A program made the position numbers and the translations under genes. From positions 1,178,001 through 1,242,000 of the forward strand of contig NZ_CP096270.1 of assembly GCF_023204835.1 (NCBI RefSeq): DNA of 64,000 nucleotides, in the 5' to 3' direction. The notes beneath the pieces are model-generated. The model worked only from the letters and a program-made list of their open reading frames with translations. It did no database searches and was not told the DNA's origin. Shown piece after piece: positions 46,097 through 54,358 of the stretch (the first letter of the stretch is position 1; each line of letters starts with the position of its first letter). Source of the DNA: Salinarchaeum laminariae. Lineage in GTDB: Archaea; Halobacteriota; Halobacteria; Halobacteriales; Salinarchaeaceae.

Positions 46097-46944
46097 CGGG
46101 ATCCCTCCGCGGCCGGCGCAGCGTCGCGATCGTCCGCGGTCGCTGCTCGCGTGTTCCGGACGAACGCGCGAACGGCGTCGTGGTCTTTCTCCCCGCCGGA
46201 AGACTCGCTTCGCTCGCCTTCCGAGCCACCGTCAGACCTGTCGGCCTGACGAGCATCCGTCTCGCTTCGCTCGCCGGATACCGCACTCGCTTCGCTCGCG
46301 CGGACGCCCTCGGATTCGACGCCGGAGGCCACGTCGACCCCGAACGGTCGGACGGTCTCGATCGCGTCGGCGACGTTCGCCGGATCGAGGCCGCCAGCCA
46401 GAATCACCGGCACGTCGAGATCGGCGGTCGCGCTCCGGGTCGCCGTCCAGTCGTGCGTGCGGCCGGTGCCACCGCCGCCGTCCGCAGCTGGGGTGTCCAC
46501 GAGCAGCGCGTCAGCGGCGTCGGCGTAGTCGGCGAGGGCAGGCTCGTCGGCGCCGATCGCAGCGATCACGTCGACGTGGACGCGCTGCCGGAGGTCGGCG
46601 ACCTCGGCGGGGTCGAGCGTGCCGTGGACCTGCACCGCATCCGGGTTCGTCCGACCGATCAGCTCGACGGCGTCGCCGACGGTCTCGGGCATCGTCACGA
46701 GCACGCCCGTCACGAGCGGTGGAACCGGTGCCAGGAGGTCCGCAGCGTGTCGCACCGTGACCTCACGGGGCGTCTCGACGTCGACAGCGGTAATCACGCC
46801 GACGGCGTCAGCGCCCGCCGCCACGCTCGCGGCGAGATCCTCACTGGATGTGTGGCCACAGATTTTCACGCGAGGGTGGGAGGGGGCGTCAGTCGTACGA
46901 TCGTCGGCCGCGGAATCGGCGGTCGCAGAATCGGATCCTGTCAT
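46093..46944 (-). CDS. trpF: Phosphoribosylanthranilate isomerase with low-complexity insertion
   Basis: 283 aa from the ATG at 46944. Single TIM barrel catalysing PRA to CdRP. Motifs are HPRVKICGHTSSEDLAASVA (catalytic Cys), DAVQVHGTLDPAEVADLR, ALLVDTPAADGGGGTGRTHD (catalytic Asp), VILAGGLDPANVADAI and PFGVDVASGVE. Between SGVESEG and GGEKDHDAVRAFVRN, where normal TrpF runs on directly, about 38 Ser/Glu/Arg/Asp residues (212-250) are inserted in frame; the DNA there is a repeat. The barrel core itself looks intact. Confidence 0.93.
   Translation of the reverse strand: MTGSDSATADSAADDRTTDAPSHPRVKICGHTSSEDLAASVAAGADAVGVITAVDVETPREVTVRHAADLLAPVPPLVTGVLVTMPETVGDAVELIGRTNPDAVQVHGTLDPAEVADLRQRVHVDVIAAIGADEPALADYADAADALLVDTPAADGGGGTGRTHDWTATRSATADLDVPVILAGGLDPANVADAIETVRPFGVDVASGVESEGVRASEASAVSGERSETDARQADRSDGGSEGERSESSGGEKDHDAVRAFVRNTRAATADDRDAAPAAEGSR
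46204..46299 (-). repeat. Repeat inserted in frame within trpF
   Basis: The 14-nt word CTCGCTTCGCTCGC is repeated exactly at 46204-46217, 46261-46274 and 46286-46299, with a hairpin between (GTCAG...CTGAC at about 46231-46250). The same kind of word is common in the noncoding hairpin tracts of this window. Confidence 0.75.
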
Positions 46945-46948
46945 CGGC

Positions 46949-47944
46949 TCAGGCCTCACGAAGGGCGTCGAGGCGTGCGGCGGCAGCCCCGGTGTCGATC
47001 GCGTCGGTGGCCACCTCAACGCCTTCCTCGATCGAGTCGGCCTCGCCAGCGACGTAGATCGCCGCGCCCGCGTTGGCGAGGACGACGTCGCGTTTGGCTC
47101 CAGTCACCTCGCCGGTCAGGATTCCTTCGAGGTCCTGTGCGTTGACCTCGGGCGTACTGCCGGCGATCTCCTCGATCGGCGCGCGGTCGAGGCCGAGATC
47201 TTCGGGCTCGATGGTGAACTCGGTGACGTCGCCGCCGGAGACCTCCGCTGCGACGGTTTCGTCGTGAATCCCGATCTCGTCGAGTCCCGAACCGTGGACG
47301 ACCAGCGCCCGATCGACGTCGAGGTTCGCGAGGGCGTTCGCGAGCGTCGGGACGAGGTCGGGATCGTAGACGCCGACGACCTGTGCGTCCGCGCAGGCGG
47401 GGTTCGTGAGCGGGCCGAGCACGTTGAAGATCGTCCGGACGCCGAGCTCCTTGCGCGGGCCGATGACGGCCTTCATCGCAGGATGGAACGCCGGCGCGTG
47501 CATGTAGCCGACGTCCTCGGCCTCGATGAGATCCTCGACGGCGTCGGGATCGGTCTCCATCTCGACGCCGAGTTCCTCGAGGACGTCGGAGCTCCCCGAC
47601 GAGGAAGAGACAGAGTAGTTGCCGTGTTTGGCGACGGGCACGCCAGCACCGGAGACGACGAACGTGCTCGTCGTCGAGACGTTGATCGTGTCGTAGTCGT
47701 CGCCGCCGGTGCCGCAGGTGTCCACGAGCGGGGCGCGGCCGGGATCGATCGTCTTCGCGGCGGCACGCATCCCCTCCGCGAAACCCGCGATCTCCGCTTC
47801 GGTCTCGCCCTTGGTTCGCAGCGCCGCCAGGAGGGCCCCGATCTGGGCCTCCGTGGCGTCTTCGAAGATCGCAGTGGCAGCTTCGCGAGCTTCGGCCTGC
47901 GTCAGATCCTCGCCGTCAGCGACGCGATCGATGTATTGTTCCAT
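46949..47944 (-). CDS. trpD: Anthranilate phosphoribosyltransferase
   Basis: 331 aa; transfers phosphoribose from PRPP to anthranilate. Motifs are VDTCGTGGDDYDTINVST (PRPP binding), VAKHGNYSVSSSSGSSDVLE, YMHAPAFHPAMKAV and RTIFNVLGPLTNPA. It is the first gene of trpD-F-E-G, 4 bp upstream of trpF. The first 100 bp upstream show no obvious attenuator, and a TATA box is not clear. Confidence 0.95.
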   Translation of the reverse strand: MEQYIDRVADGEDLTQAEAREAATAIFEDATEAQIGALLAALRTKGETEAEIAGFAEGMRAAAKTIDPGRAPLVDTCGTGGDDYDTINVSTTSTFVVSGAGVPVAKHGNYSVSSSSGSSDVLEELGVEMETDPDAVEDLIEAEDVGYMHAPAFHPAMKAVIGPRKELGVRTIFNVLGPLTNPACADAQVVGVYDPDLVPTLANALANLDVDRALVVHGSGLDEIGIHDETVAAEVSGGDVTEFTIEPEDLGLDRAPIEEIAGSTPEVNAQDLEGILTGEVTGAKRDVVLANAGAAIYVAGEADSIEEGVEVATDAIDTGAAAARLDALREA

Positions 47945-48095
47945 GGAAGATCACTACTGTATGGATTCGGCTTGTAATGCACAAATCAGTCCATTGAGTT
48001 AAGCGTGTCGGAGGGGCGTGAACGGTTGTGAAGACGCGAGCAAACTGTGCAGCCGGGCCGCAGGTTTATGCCCGGAGGCGCGGCGAAAGCGTCTC

Positions 48096-48575
48096 GTGAC
48101 CGACGGCGAGGACTGGGAGAGCGTTCGTCTCGAGGTGATTCATGGAGAGGCGCGGTCTGTGCTCGAGTCTCAAAACGAGACGATGGTGGACATCGACGAC
48201 AAGGCGACGAAGACCGTACGGTTCAACGCAGTTCTGATCGGGTTATTGCTCACCGCGGGCCGATTCGCGGGAGCGGGGGTCTTCGATCAGACGCTTCTCC
48301 ACGCTTCGCTCGCATCACTGGTTGTGTCGGCTGTCGTCGGGATCGTCACCTACGGTGAATCCAGTCTCTACGTGGGTCCAGGAGGCACGTACTTCGAGCG
48401 AGCGACCGAGCGGTCCACAACCGGCAGTGAATGGGATAGAGATCTCCTCGAAGGGTATGCCGGGATGATCCTGGAGAACGAGGAAACGATCGCCTGGAAC
48501 TCCTGGCTCCTGACGGTGACACAGGCGACACTGGTGATTGGCGTTGCCACTGCCGTGCTCGCCACAGCTATTTAG
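48096..48575 (+). CDS. Three-helix membrane protein of unknown function
   Basis: 159 aa from the GTG at 48096, chosen because TTTATG (48065-48070) lies about 27 nt upstream; the frame extends to 48018 with less plausible sequence. A cytoplasmic helix (VLESQNETMVDIDDKATKTV) leads into two adjacent TM helices (FNAVLIGLLLTAGRF and LASLVVSAVVGIVTYG), then a soluble segment with Glu-rich turns, and a final TM helix at the C-terminus. The DIDDKAxxTVR segment before the first helix recurs in haloarchaeal membrane proteins that I cannot name. The role is unknown. Confidence 0.75.
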   Translation: MTDGEDWESVRLEVIHGEARSVLESQNETMVDIDDKATKTVRFNAVLIGLLLTAGRFAGAGVFDQTLLHASLASLVVSAVVGIVTYGESSLYVGPGGTYFERATERSTTGSEWDRDLLEGYAGMILENEETIAWNSWLLTVTQATLVIGVATAVLATAI

Positions 48576-48598
48576 GTGACGGCGCGCAATTTTCGACC

Positions 48599-48727
48599 AT
48601 GAGCGAGGAAGCCCGCAACAAGGCCAAACGGTGGGGGCTGAAGAGCGGCAAGGGCCGCCAGCTCCTCTCCCGCCTCCTCGGTCGGCTCGACGACGAGCCG
48701 ACGGACTCACCGGACGGGAAGCAGTAG
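48599..48727 (+). CDS. 42-aa basic small protein
   Basis: MSEEARNKAKRWGLKSGKGR, then QLLSRLLGRLDDEPTDSPDG and KQ. The ATG is 23 nt after the previous stop. CTATTTAG about 26 nt upstream is a suitable TATA box for a leaderless transcript. It has a basic first half and a short acidic tail, unusual for this acidic proteome, which suggests nucleic-acid or membrane-surface contact. No family is recognised. Confidence 0.6.
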   Translation: MSEEARNKAKRWGLKSGKGRQLLSRLLGRLDDEPTDSPDGKQ

Positions 48728-48771
48728 CTGCGTCGCCAGTTCGATTGTCCGCCGTACGAATATTCAACAGC

Positions 48772-50124
48772 TCAGGCGCTCTCCAGTACCGCGACTACGT
48801 CGCCCAGCAGCGACTCCGCCCGATCGCGCTGTCGTGCCTCCGCGTAGGCGCGCACCAGCGGTTCCGTGCCGCTCTCTCGGACGAGGACCCAGGCGTCGCC
48901 GTAGTCCACGCGATAGCCGTCGGTGGTGTCCGCGCGGCCGTCCTGGGCCTCGGCCCACGTCGTGGCGGCCTCGAGCATCCGATCGCGGTCCGCCTCGGTG
49001 TCGTACTCGAGGTTCGCCTGCACGAACTGGTAGTCGTCGTAGGGCGCGACGATCTCGCTGGCAGGGCGTTCGGAGACGAGTTCGAGGAACCGGGCCGCGC
49101 CGTAGGCGCCGTCCCGGGCGAGCCGGTAGGGCGGGAAGAAGACGCCGCCGTTGCCCTCGCCAGCGATGGGCACCGAGTTCCCCTCCGCGCGGAGCGTCCG
49201 GACCCGGCTCGCGAGGAAGGTCGCACCGATCGGCGTGAGTTCGAGGCTGGCGCCCGCAGACTCCACCGCGTCGACCACGCGCTGGGAGACGTTCACCGCC
49301 GACACCATGACATCGTCGGGGCCAAGCTCCGCCGAGGCGAGCGCAGCCAGCGAGGCGTCGGCGTCGACAGGATTCCCCCGCTCGTCGACGAACACCGCGC
49401 GATCCGCGTCTCCGTCGTGGGCAATCCCGAGGTCCGCGTCGGCTGCTCGGACGAGCCGCGAGAGATCGCCCAGCTCCTCGGGCACGGGCTCGGGCGCGCG
49501 CCCGGGAAAGCAGCCGTCGGCCTGTGCGTTGACCGTCACGACCTGACAGCCAAGCTCCCGGAAGATCGCCGGGCTCGTCGCACAGCCCGCGCCATTGCCT
49601 GGATCGATTGCAACCGTGAGATCCGCCGCGGCGATCCGCTCGCGATCGACCGCCCCGACGACCGCGTCGACGTAGCGCTCTGCCGCGTCGTCGGTCGATC
49701 GCGACGCGCCGATCCCCTCCCAGCTGACCGGCTCGAAGGACTCCTCGATCAGCGTGCGCTCGACCGCCTCCAGCGTCTCGACGGTCAGCCCGCCACCGTC
49801 CGCGGCGACCAGCTTCAGCCCGTTGAACTCCGGCGGATTGTGCGAGGCCGTCACCAGCACCGCCGGCATCTCCTCCCGCTCCGCGTGTGCCTGCGCAGCC
49901 GGCGTCGGCACCACCCCGAGCCGCTCGACGTCACAGCCGACGCTCGCCAGGCCCGCTGCGACCGCGTCCGCGAGCATCTCCCCGGAGAGACGCGTGTCGC
50001 GGGCGATCGCGACCCGCTCTGCGTCCCAGACCGTTCCCGCGGCCTGGGCGACCTGCGTCGCGAATCCTGGATCCATCCCCTGATTGACGACGCCGCGTAC
50101 GCCGCTGGATCCGAATACGTCCAT
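48772..50124 (-). CDS. Phosphohexomutase (phosphoglucosamine/phosphomannomutase family)
   Basis: 450 aa, alpha-D-phosphohexomutase superfamily. It starts MDVFGSSGVRGVVNQGMDPG (sugar-phosphate/N-terminal motif). The phospho-serine loop is VLVTASHNPPEFNGLKLV, the metal loop AHDGDADRAVFVD, the sugar loop GEGNGGVFFPPYRLARDGAY and the phosphate loop RESGTEPLVRAYAEA. GlmM-like and PMM-like activities cannot be separated by eye. Its start is only 83 bp from the left attachment repeat of the integrated element. Confidence 0.92.
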   Translation of the reverse strand: MDVFGSSGVRGVVNQGMDPGFATQVAQAAGTVWDAERVAIARDTRLSGEMLADAVAAGLASVGCDVERLGVVPTPAAQAHAEREEMPAVLVTASHNPPEFNGLKLVAADGGGLTVETLEAVERTLIEESFEPVSWEGIGASRSTDDAAERYVDAVVGAVDRERIAAADLTVAIDPGNGAGCATSPAIFRELGCQVVTVNAQADGCFPGRAPEPVPEELGDLSRLVRAADADLGIAHDGDADRAVFVDERGNPVDADASLAALASAELGPDDVMVSAVNVSQRVVDAVESAGASLELTPIGATFLASRVRTLRAEGNSVPIAGEGNGGVFFPPYRLARDGAYGAARFLELVSERPASEIVAPYDDYQFVQANLEYDTEADRDRMLEAATTWAEAQDGRADTTDGYRVDYGDAWVLVRESGTEPLVRAYAEARQRDRAESLLGDVVAVLESA

Positions 50125-50206
50125 GTGGAGTGGGACTGACTCCGAGGGGAAAGCGGTTGCGACGAGACGCGAGACGTGCTGGTGAGTCTATACGAAGCGA
50201 GGACGA

Positions 50207-50229
50207 ACGGGCACGATGGGATTCGAACC
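50207..50229. other. Left attachment site (attL) of integrated element
   Basis: This 23-bp stretch is identical to 56172-56194, the 3' end of the tRNA-Arg gene (core CGGGCACGATGGGATTCGAA). A shorter copy, CGGGCACGATGGG, lies at 50338-50350, and TTCGAACCCACG at about 50285 matches the adjacent part of the tRNA T-arm. Several tRNA-derived fragments therefore sit side by side. Confidence 0.85.
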
Positions 50230-50399
50230 GGAGGAAGACGTTCCTGCTCGGGCCTGCGGCCCTCGCGGGCTGCGACTTCCAGGGTTCGAACCCACGTCGA
50301 CGTGATTTGCTCCTCACGTCCGTTCGTCGCAAAATCACGGGCACGATGGGGTCCGGCTATTGCGGATGACGCGGCCCTGATACTGGCGAACATTGTTGG

Positions 50400-51449
50400 T
50401 TAGATATCCGGGATGAAATCGGAACGCTGCTCTGCCTGTTCTCGATCCGACCGGCGGTCGTAATGGCGATCGAGAATGTCCTCGCTGGCGTTCAGCTCGT
50501 CCTTGACGACTCTGCGCGGGACGTCTTCCCGACGGAGGTAGGTCACACGACCGCTACGGAGATCGTGCGGGGATCGAGCGGAGGGACATTTGCTCGCGTG
50601 ATCGAGATGGGCGGCATCGCATCGTTCAACATCCCGATCATGGGGGCAAGTTTCGTCTCTCCAGCAAGGGCGCGTCACCCGATATAGCGTTTTGCGTACC
50701 GTGTTAGACGCGGGCCGTCCGTACTGGGTCGTGATGAGCGGTTCTCTGCCGTGTTCGTCCTCCACGTCGTCCCGGTGATAGTCGATATAGTCTTGGAGGA
50801 ATCGAGCAGTCTGCCCACTGATTCGGTTCCAACGGGTGCCACTCTCCTGGTTCTTGAGTGGAGTGCCGGTTTCGGGCCGATGGACGAAGTGAATCGCCGG
50901 GCCATTCACGCGTGGATGCGTGCCGTCGAGATCGATATCGGTGAGATCGAGCCCTCTGATCGCACCGGTTCTGGCTCCGGTTCGCCAGAGCAGCAAGACG
51001 ATAATGTGGTCTCGGGATCCGGGCTGGGCGTGTTCGAGGTAGTCCAGAATCTCGATGGCTCGCTCGGGTTCGAGAGTCGAATCGGACACGTCCTCGCCGT
51101 TCTTCATCGTCGGGAGCGAGAGCTGCTCGTGAAACTCCGGTTCGACGGCATCAATGTTGGCCGCGAATCGGAGGAACCGACGGAGCGACGCTAGCTGGCT
51201 CTTGAGCGTAACCAGTTTGATCGGCTCACGGTCGTCGCCCTGACCTTCCCGACGCCACGTTCGATATTTGTAGAGGTCGCGCCCGGTGAGGTCGTTCAGA
51301 TTCTCGATCTCTTCTTCCTCGCAGAACTCGAGGAACGCACGGAGTCGATGCTTTTCGCTACGCCGAGTTGATTTGGCGTGTTCGTCCTGCATCGCCTCGT
51401 GGTACATCTTCACCGCCTCTGCCGGCTGGATCGGATCGAGGTCGGTCAT
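50400..51449 (-). CDS. Tyrosine recombinase (site-specific integrase)
   Basis: 349 aa. The N-terminal SAM-like core-binding domain spans residues about 10-105 (TRRSEKHRLRAFLEFCEEEE). The catalytic residues are visible: Arg in LLLWRTGARTGAIRGL (R160), HDLR at 295-298 and H329-Y330 in ILDRHYDRRS. A Cys/His cluster (CWRDETCPHDRDVERCDAAH...C) between the catalytic blocks looks like a zinc-binding insertion found in haloarchaeal integrases. Its stop is about 170 bp from attL and transcription runs toward the end of the element. It is predicted to integrate and excise the element at tRNA-Arg. Confidence 0.92.
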   Translation of the reverse strand: MTDLDPIQPAEAVKMYHEAMQDEHAKSTRRSEKHRLRAFLEFCEEEEIENLNDLTGRDLYKYRTWRREGQGDDREPIKLVTLKSQLASLRRFLRFAANIDAVEPEFHEQLSLPTMKNGEDVSDSTLEPERAIEILDYLEHAQPGSRDHIIVLLLWRTGARTGAIRGLDLTDIDLDGTHPRVNGPAIHFVHRPETGTPLKNQESGTRWNRISGQTARFLQDYIDYHRDDVEDEHGREPLITTQYGRPASNTVRKTLYRVTRPCWRDETCPHDRDVERCDAAHLDHASKCPSARSPHDLRSGRVTYLRREDVPRRVVKDELNASEDILDRHYDRRSDREQAEQRSDFIPDI

Positions 51450-51699
51450 TCGCGGACCAGCCTCGCTTCCATCGAATTGGCTAGAATCTGTCTGGTAACC
51501 GGGATTCTGTGGGACTGTTTGAGCTTTTCTGGGTTGCTATTGCGGTGTTTCGGCGTATCCATGTGAAAGCAATACTACTGGGAGAACTTAACCCTGTTCC
51601 TAATTCGTAAACATGTTATAGTAAATGGCTTATAGAATACTTTTTCAGTAAAATAGAAACAGGCACCAACGTTTTAACGAACGAATTACAGATGAGTCT

Positions 51700-52044
51700 A
51701 TGGGCGATTTAGACGACTCGGAGGGTACCTCCGATGACGACATGCCGTTTGTACCGGACTTAACTGGAGATGTGACTCCAATAATTGAGGGAGATACGCC
51801 GGACTGGTTTACTGGATCTGACGGACATATTTTGTTCGTCCTCTATACGGGGTTGACTCTAACACCCTCAATCATCGCAGAGAATACTAATCTCACGCGT
51901 CAAACAGTCTCCCGTCGGTTGGAAACGCTACAAGCTGGAGGATTTGTCGAGAAGGTGGACCGCGGGAAGTATAAAATCACCAAAGAGGGTGCATTCCTAG
52001 TCTCTGAAGACCCAGATATTTATCGCGAAAGTTCAAGCAAATAA
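51700..52044 (+). CDS. Winged-helix transcriptional regulator
   Basis: 114 aa. A disordered acidic N-terminus is followed by a winged helix: HILFVLYTGLTLTPSIIAEN, then recognition helix NLTRQTVSRRLETLQAGGFV and wing KVDRGKYKITKEGAFLV. TTTTAAC at 51671-51677 lies about 25 nt before the ATG (leaderless). It is divergent from the integrase across 250 bp, the usual position of an element's master regulator. It is followed 9 nt later by a membrane-protein gene. Confidence 0.8.
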   Translation: MGDLDDSEGTSDDDMPFVPDLTGDVTPIIEGDTPDWFTGSDGHILFVLYTGLTLTPSIIAENTNLTRQTVSRRLETLQAGGFVEKVDRGKYKITKEGAFLVSEDPDIYRESSSK

Positions 52045-52053
52045 GGCTGCGTC

Positions 52054-52542
52054 ATGTCCATCTCTACCCCCATCTTGGCAGCGATTATTGGGAGTATCGT
52101 TGCAGGAGTGACAAGCCTCGTTATCAACCTCATCTCTCTATTCGGACAATATAAACTCACACAAAGGAACAAAAGGTGGATGACTCGGTTCCACTGGAAG
52201 AGAGAAACCATTTCAATTGTGAGGGAATTGCGAAGAGAAGCTACGGGGATGGATCTTGATGAATATGATCAAGAAACCTTTGACAGATTACATTCAGAAT
52301 TAGAGAAACAAACCCATAGCATCCCGCAAAAATATCGCGGATCAGATATTAATTCTGCCTTGGACGATATCACGCTTTGCCACACCCGATTTGATCCAGA
52401 CTCTCCCGATTCTTCTCTCCCAGCCCACCGGCAATCATTGATAGAAAAGTCTGAAGATTTCATTGATAAAATAAATTCGGGGCCAAATGGAGGCGAGAAT
52501 AGTTTTCTAAGCCAAACGTTCGGCCACCTCCACAGGAGATAG
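52054..52542 (+). CDS. Single-pass membrane protein of the element
   Basis: 162 aa. One N-terminal TM helix (ILAAIIGSIVAGVTSLVINLI) is followed by a basic segment (LTQRNKRWMTRFHWKRET) and a soluble cytoplasmic domain of about 110 residues. It is 9 nt downstream of the winged-helix gene, in the same operon. Its last 36 nt overlap the convergent gene ending at 52507. The function is unknown. Confidence 0.65.
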   Translation: MSISTPILAAIIGSIVAGVTSLVINLISLFGQYKLTQRNKRWMTRFHWKRETISIVRELRREATGMDLDEYDQETFDRLHSELEKQTHSIPQKYRGSDINSALDDITLCHTRFDPDSPDSSLPAHRQSLIEKSEDFIDKINSGPNGGENSFLSQTFGHLHRR

Positions 52543-53202
52543 TATATCGAATGCATCCTCGGCCATGCAGTCCAAGATTTCTTCTTTTTCAGAGTGGATC
52601 ACTGATTCGTGTCTTGTGAGAAGATAACCGTCGCATTGTGTTCCCCAGATATGGGCATCAACGAGAACATCAACGATACGATCGCTATCCACTACTTGTT
52701 CAACAGAAACCTCAAAGAGATATGGATCTTTCCCGCTGCCATCGAAGTAGCTGTCAATCATTAAGTCAAGCTCATCCTGGGCACTGCTACAAACTCGCTG
52801 CTGGGTATCAGCATATCCTCGGAAATCTTTTATGCCCATTTCTTCCACTGCCTCCCTCAAATCCTCAACATCTGGCATGTACTCCTCACTTAGAGATATG
52901 TGTTGGTCGCCCACCAGATTCCCCTTCGTCAAGACAGATTCATTAAAAATCTCTAAGGCCTTATCTGAGTCATGCTGCCGAAGCAACTCACTAGCCTGGT
53001 CACGAAGGTAAAGAAACAATTCTAACGTATTCGTGAGTGAGTCTGTTAGATTTCTCCAGCAACTTCTCCTCATCTCAATACGGACGCCAAACTCATGAAT
53101 GGCATCCAAAGCCTCAGACGTAGTTTCGTGGTCTGGAAGGATTGGCTGGCAGTAGTCTAGGGAAGTTTCAAACTCGAGGAGGACAGCGCCGTTGGCACCC
53201 AT
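52507..53202 (-). CDS. Putative PIN-like protein of the element cargo
   Basis: 231 aa, soluble. The C-terminal part DVLVDAHIWGTQCDGYLLTR, then SVIHSEKEEILDCM and FDILSPVEVAERLA, resembles the end of PIN nucleases (acidic residue, TxD-like turn, predicted-strand block). The N-terminal VLLEFETSLDY could hold the first acidic residue. The middle is helical and family-less. The PIN assignment is tentative. It is directly downstream (3-nt gap) of the 327-aa gene, so the two are cotranscribed. The base composition is AT-rich compared with the host. Confidence 0.55.
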   Translation of the reverse strand: MGANGAVLLEFETSLDYCQPILPDHETTSEALDAIHEFGVRIEMRRSCWRNLTDSLTNTLELFLYLRDQASELLRQHDSDKALEIFNESVLTKGNLVGDQHISLSEEYMPDVEDLREAVEEMGIKDFRGYADTQQRVCSSAQDELDLMIDSYFDGSGKDPYLFEVSVEQVVDSDRIVDVLVDAHIWGTQCDGYLLTRHESVIHSEKEEILDCMAEDAFDILSPVEVAERLA

Positions 53203-53205
53203 CCA

Positions 53206-54189
53206 TCAAGTGTTCTCTAAAGCGGCCTTCTGCAACATTTTAATCGCTTCTGGAGCTGGATCGGTTGCCGCCTGGTGCTGAGTCCGACTTGGCTTAAGCT
53301 CCTGGTCGCCTAGGTCAGCCCTCCACCCCTTCAAATGCGTGTCATATGTCTTCTTGCGGTCATTGAGCCGCCGCTTTCCAGATTTCCTGAACTGAGGCAA
53401 TGACTCTGGGGGCCCATCGGCTCTGTCGATCGAGATAATCATAGCTGCCCAAGGCAAGACGGACTCATGGTAGACTTGGCTGGCCTCCTGAATCGTCTCA
53501 ACTTGATCCTCAGTCACATCTGAAGTTTCATCTATCTTAACGAGAGCATCCTCTAGATTCATTAGATATGACTTAGCATGCTCGTGGATATCCTCGCCAA
53601 ACGCGTCAATCGTATCTAAGTTATAGCGGAGATCGATAGAGGCCTGTTTAAAGTCGTCCCGAAGATCTCCAACTTGGGCTATAATCGTTTCACTATTGGA
53701 ATTATCCAACTTCTCCAAGACTTGGATAATCTTCGTACTTGCAATGTAGGCATCCGTATAGGGCTCAGGGTCCCAATCTTCATAATTCTCAACAAGGAAC
53801 TCAAACTTGTCTTGCTCAAATACGGATCTTAGGTCTCTATCCAGCAGATACTGCTTAATATCTGCTTGAGTGACGTCAGTTTTGAGACCGCTTGGTACAT
53901 ACGCATCTTCTGCATTATCTCCTATGCTCAGAGATTTTGGACGGAGTTCTTCGTACGGCTCGTACTGGCCGTACTTATACCAAGTCCGCAGAAGAGGGAG
54001 ATCAAACTCATCAATGGCCGCGTATGCAAGCTTGTTGATTTTCAGGTTGCTATCATAGAATCCTGTCACTCCAGTGTATTCAGCCGGAATGTTGAGGTCA
54101 ATCTCCTCATCGTGCAGGGCGCTCTCCATGGCGGGCTTCAAGAGCTTGAGCGCGGCCCGCTCAGAGTCCCTAATTTGGATCGGGATCAT
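53206..54189 (-). CDS. Uncharacterised 327-aa partner protein
   Basis: No family recognised. It is a soluble protein that starts MIPIQIRDSERAALKLLKPA, has a Tyr/Trp-rich central part (LLRTWYKYGQYEPYEELRPK, NYEDWDPEPYTDAY) and a long helical C-terminal half. It is the first gene of a two-gene operon with the PIN-like protein. Size, pairing and location on a small mobile element fit a toxin-antitoxin or defence cargo, but no motif proves this. Confidence 0.55.
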   Translation of the reverse strand: MIPIQIRDSERAALKLLKPAMESALHDEEIDLNIPAEYTGVTGFYDSNLKINKLAYAAIDEFDLPLLRTWYKYGQYEPYEELRPKSLSIGDNAEDAYVPSGLKTDVTQADIKQYLLDRDLRSVFEQDKFEFLVENYEDWDPEPYTDAYIASTKIIQVLEKLDNSNSETIIAQVGDLRDDFKQASIDLRYNLDTIDAFGEDIHEHAKSYLMNLEDALVKIDETSDVTEDQVETIQEASQVYHESVLPWAAMIISIDRADGPPESLPQFRKSGKRRLNDRKKTYDTHLKGWRADLGDQELKPSRTQHQAATDPAPEAIKMLQKAALENT

Positions 54190-54358
54190 CGTTGGCGTAG
54201 GGTCCGCGGTTGATTCGTAGTCTGTATTGTACAGGGCGTTCGTTTAGATGTTACGCTAGCCGACAAGCGGCATCCCTGTACCACTGTCTCAATTAAGGCT
54301 TCAGGCTCCACCCTAATAGGTAGAAAGGTGAAAGTGGTCATACAGAGCAGATTAGTGA

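Noticed and set aside
50231..50300. Partial second tRNA at the left end of the element
   Set aside because: Only T-arm and acceptor-end fragments are present; no cloverleaf can be built, so these are attachment-site remnants.
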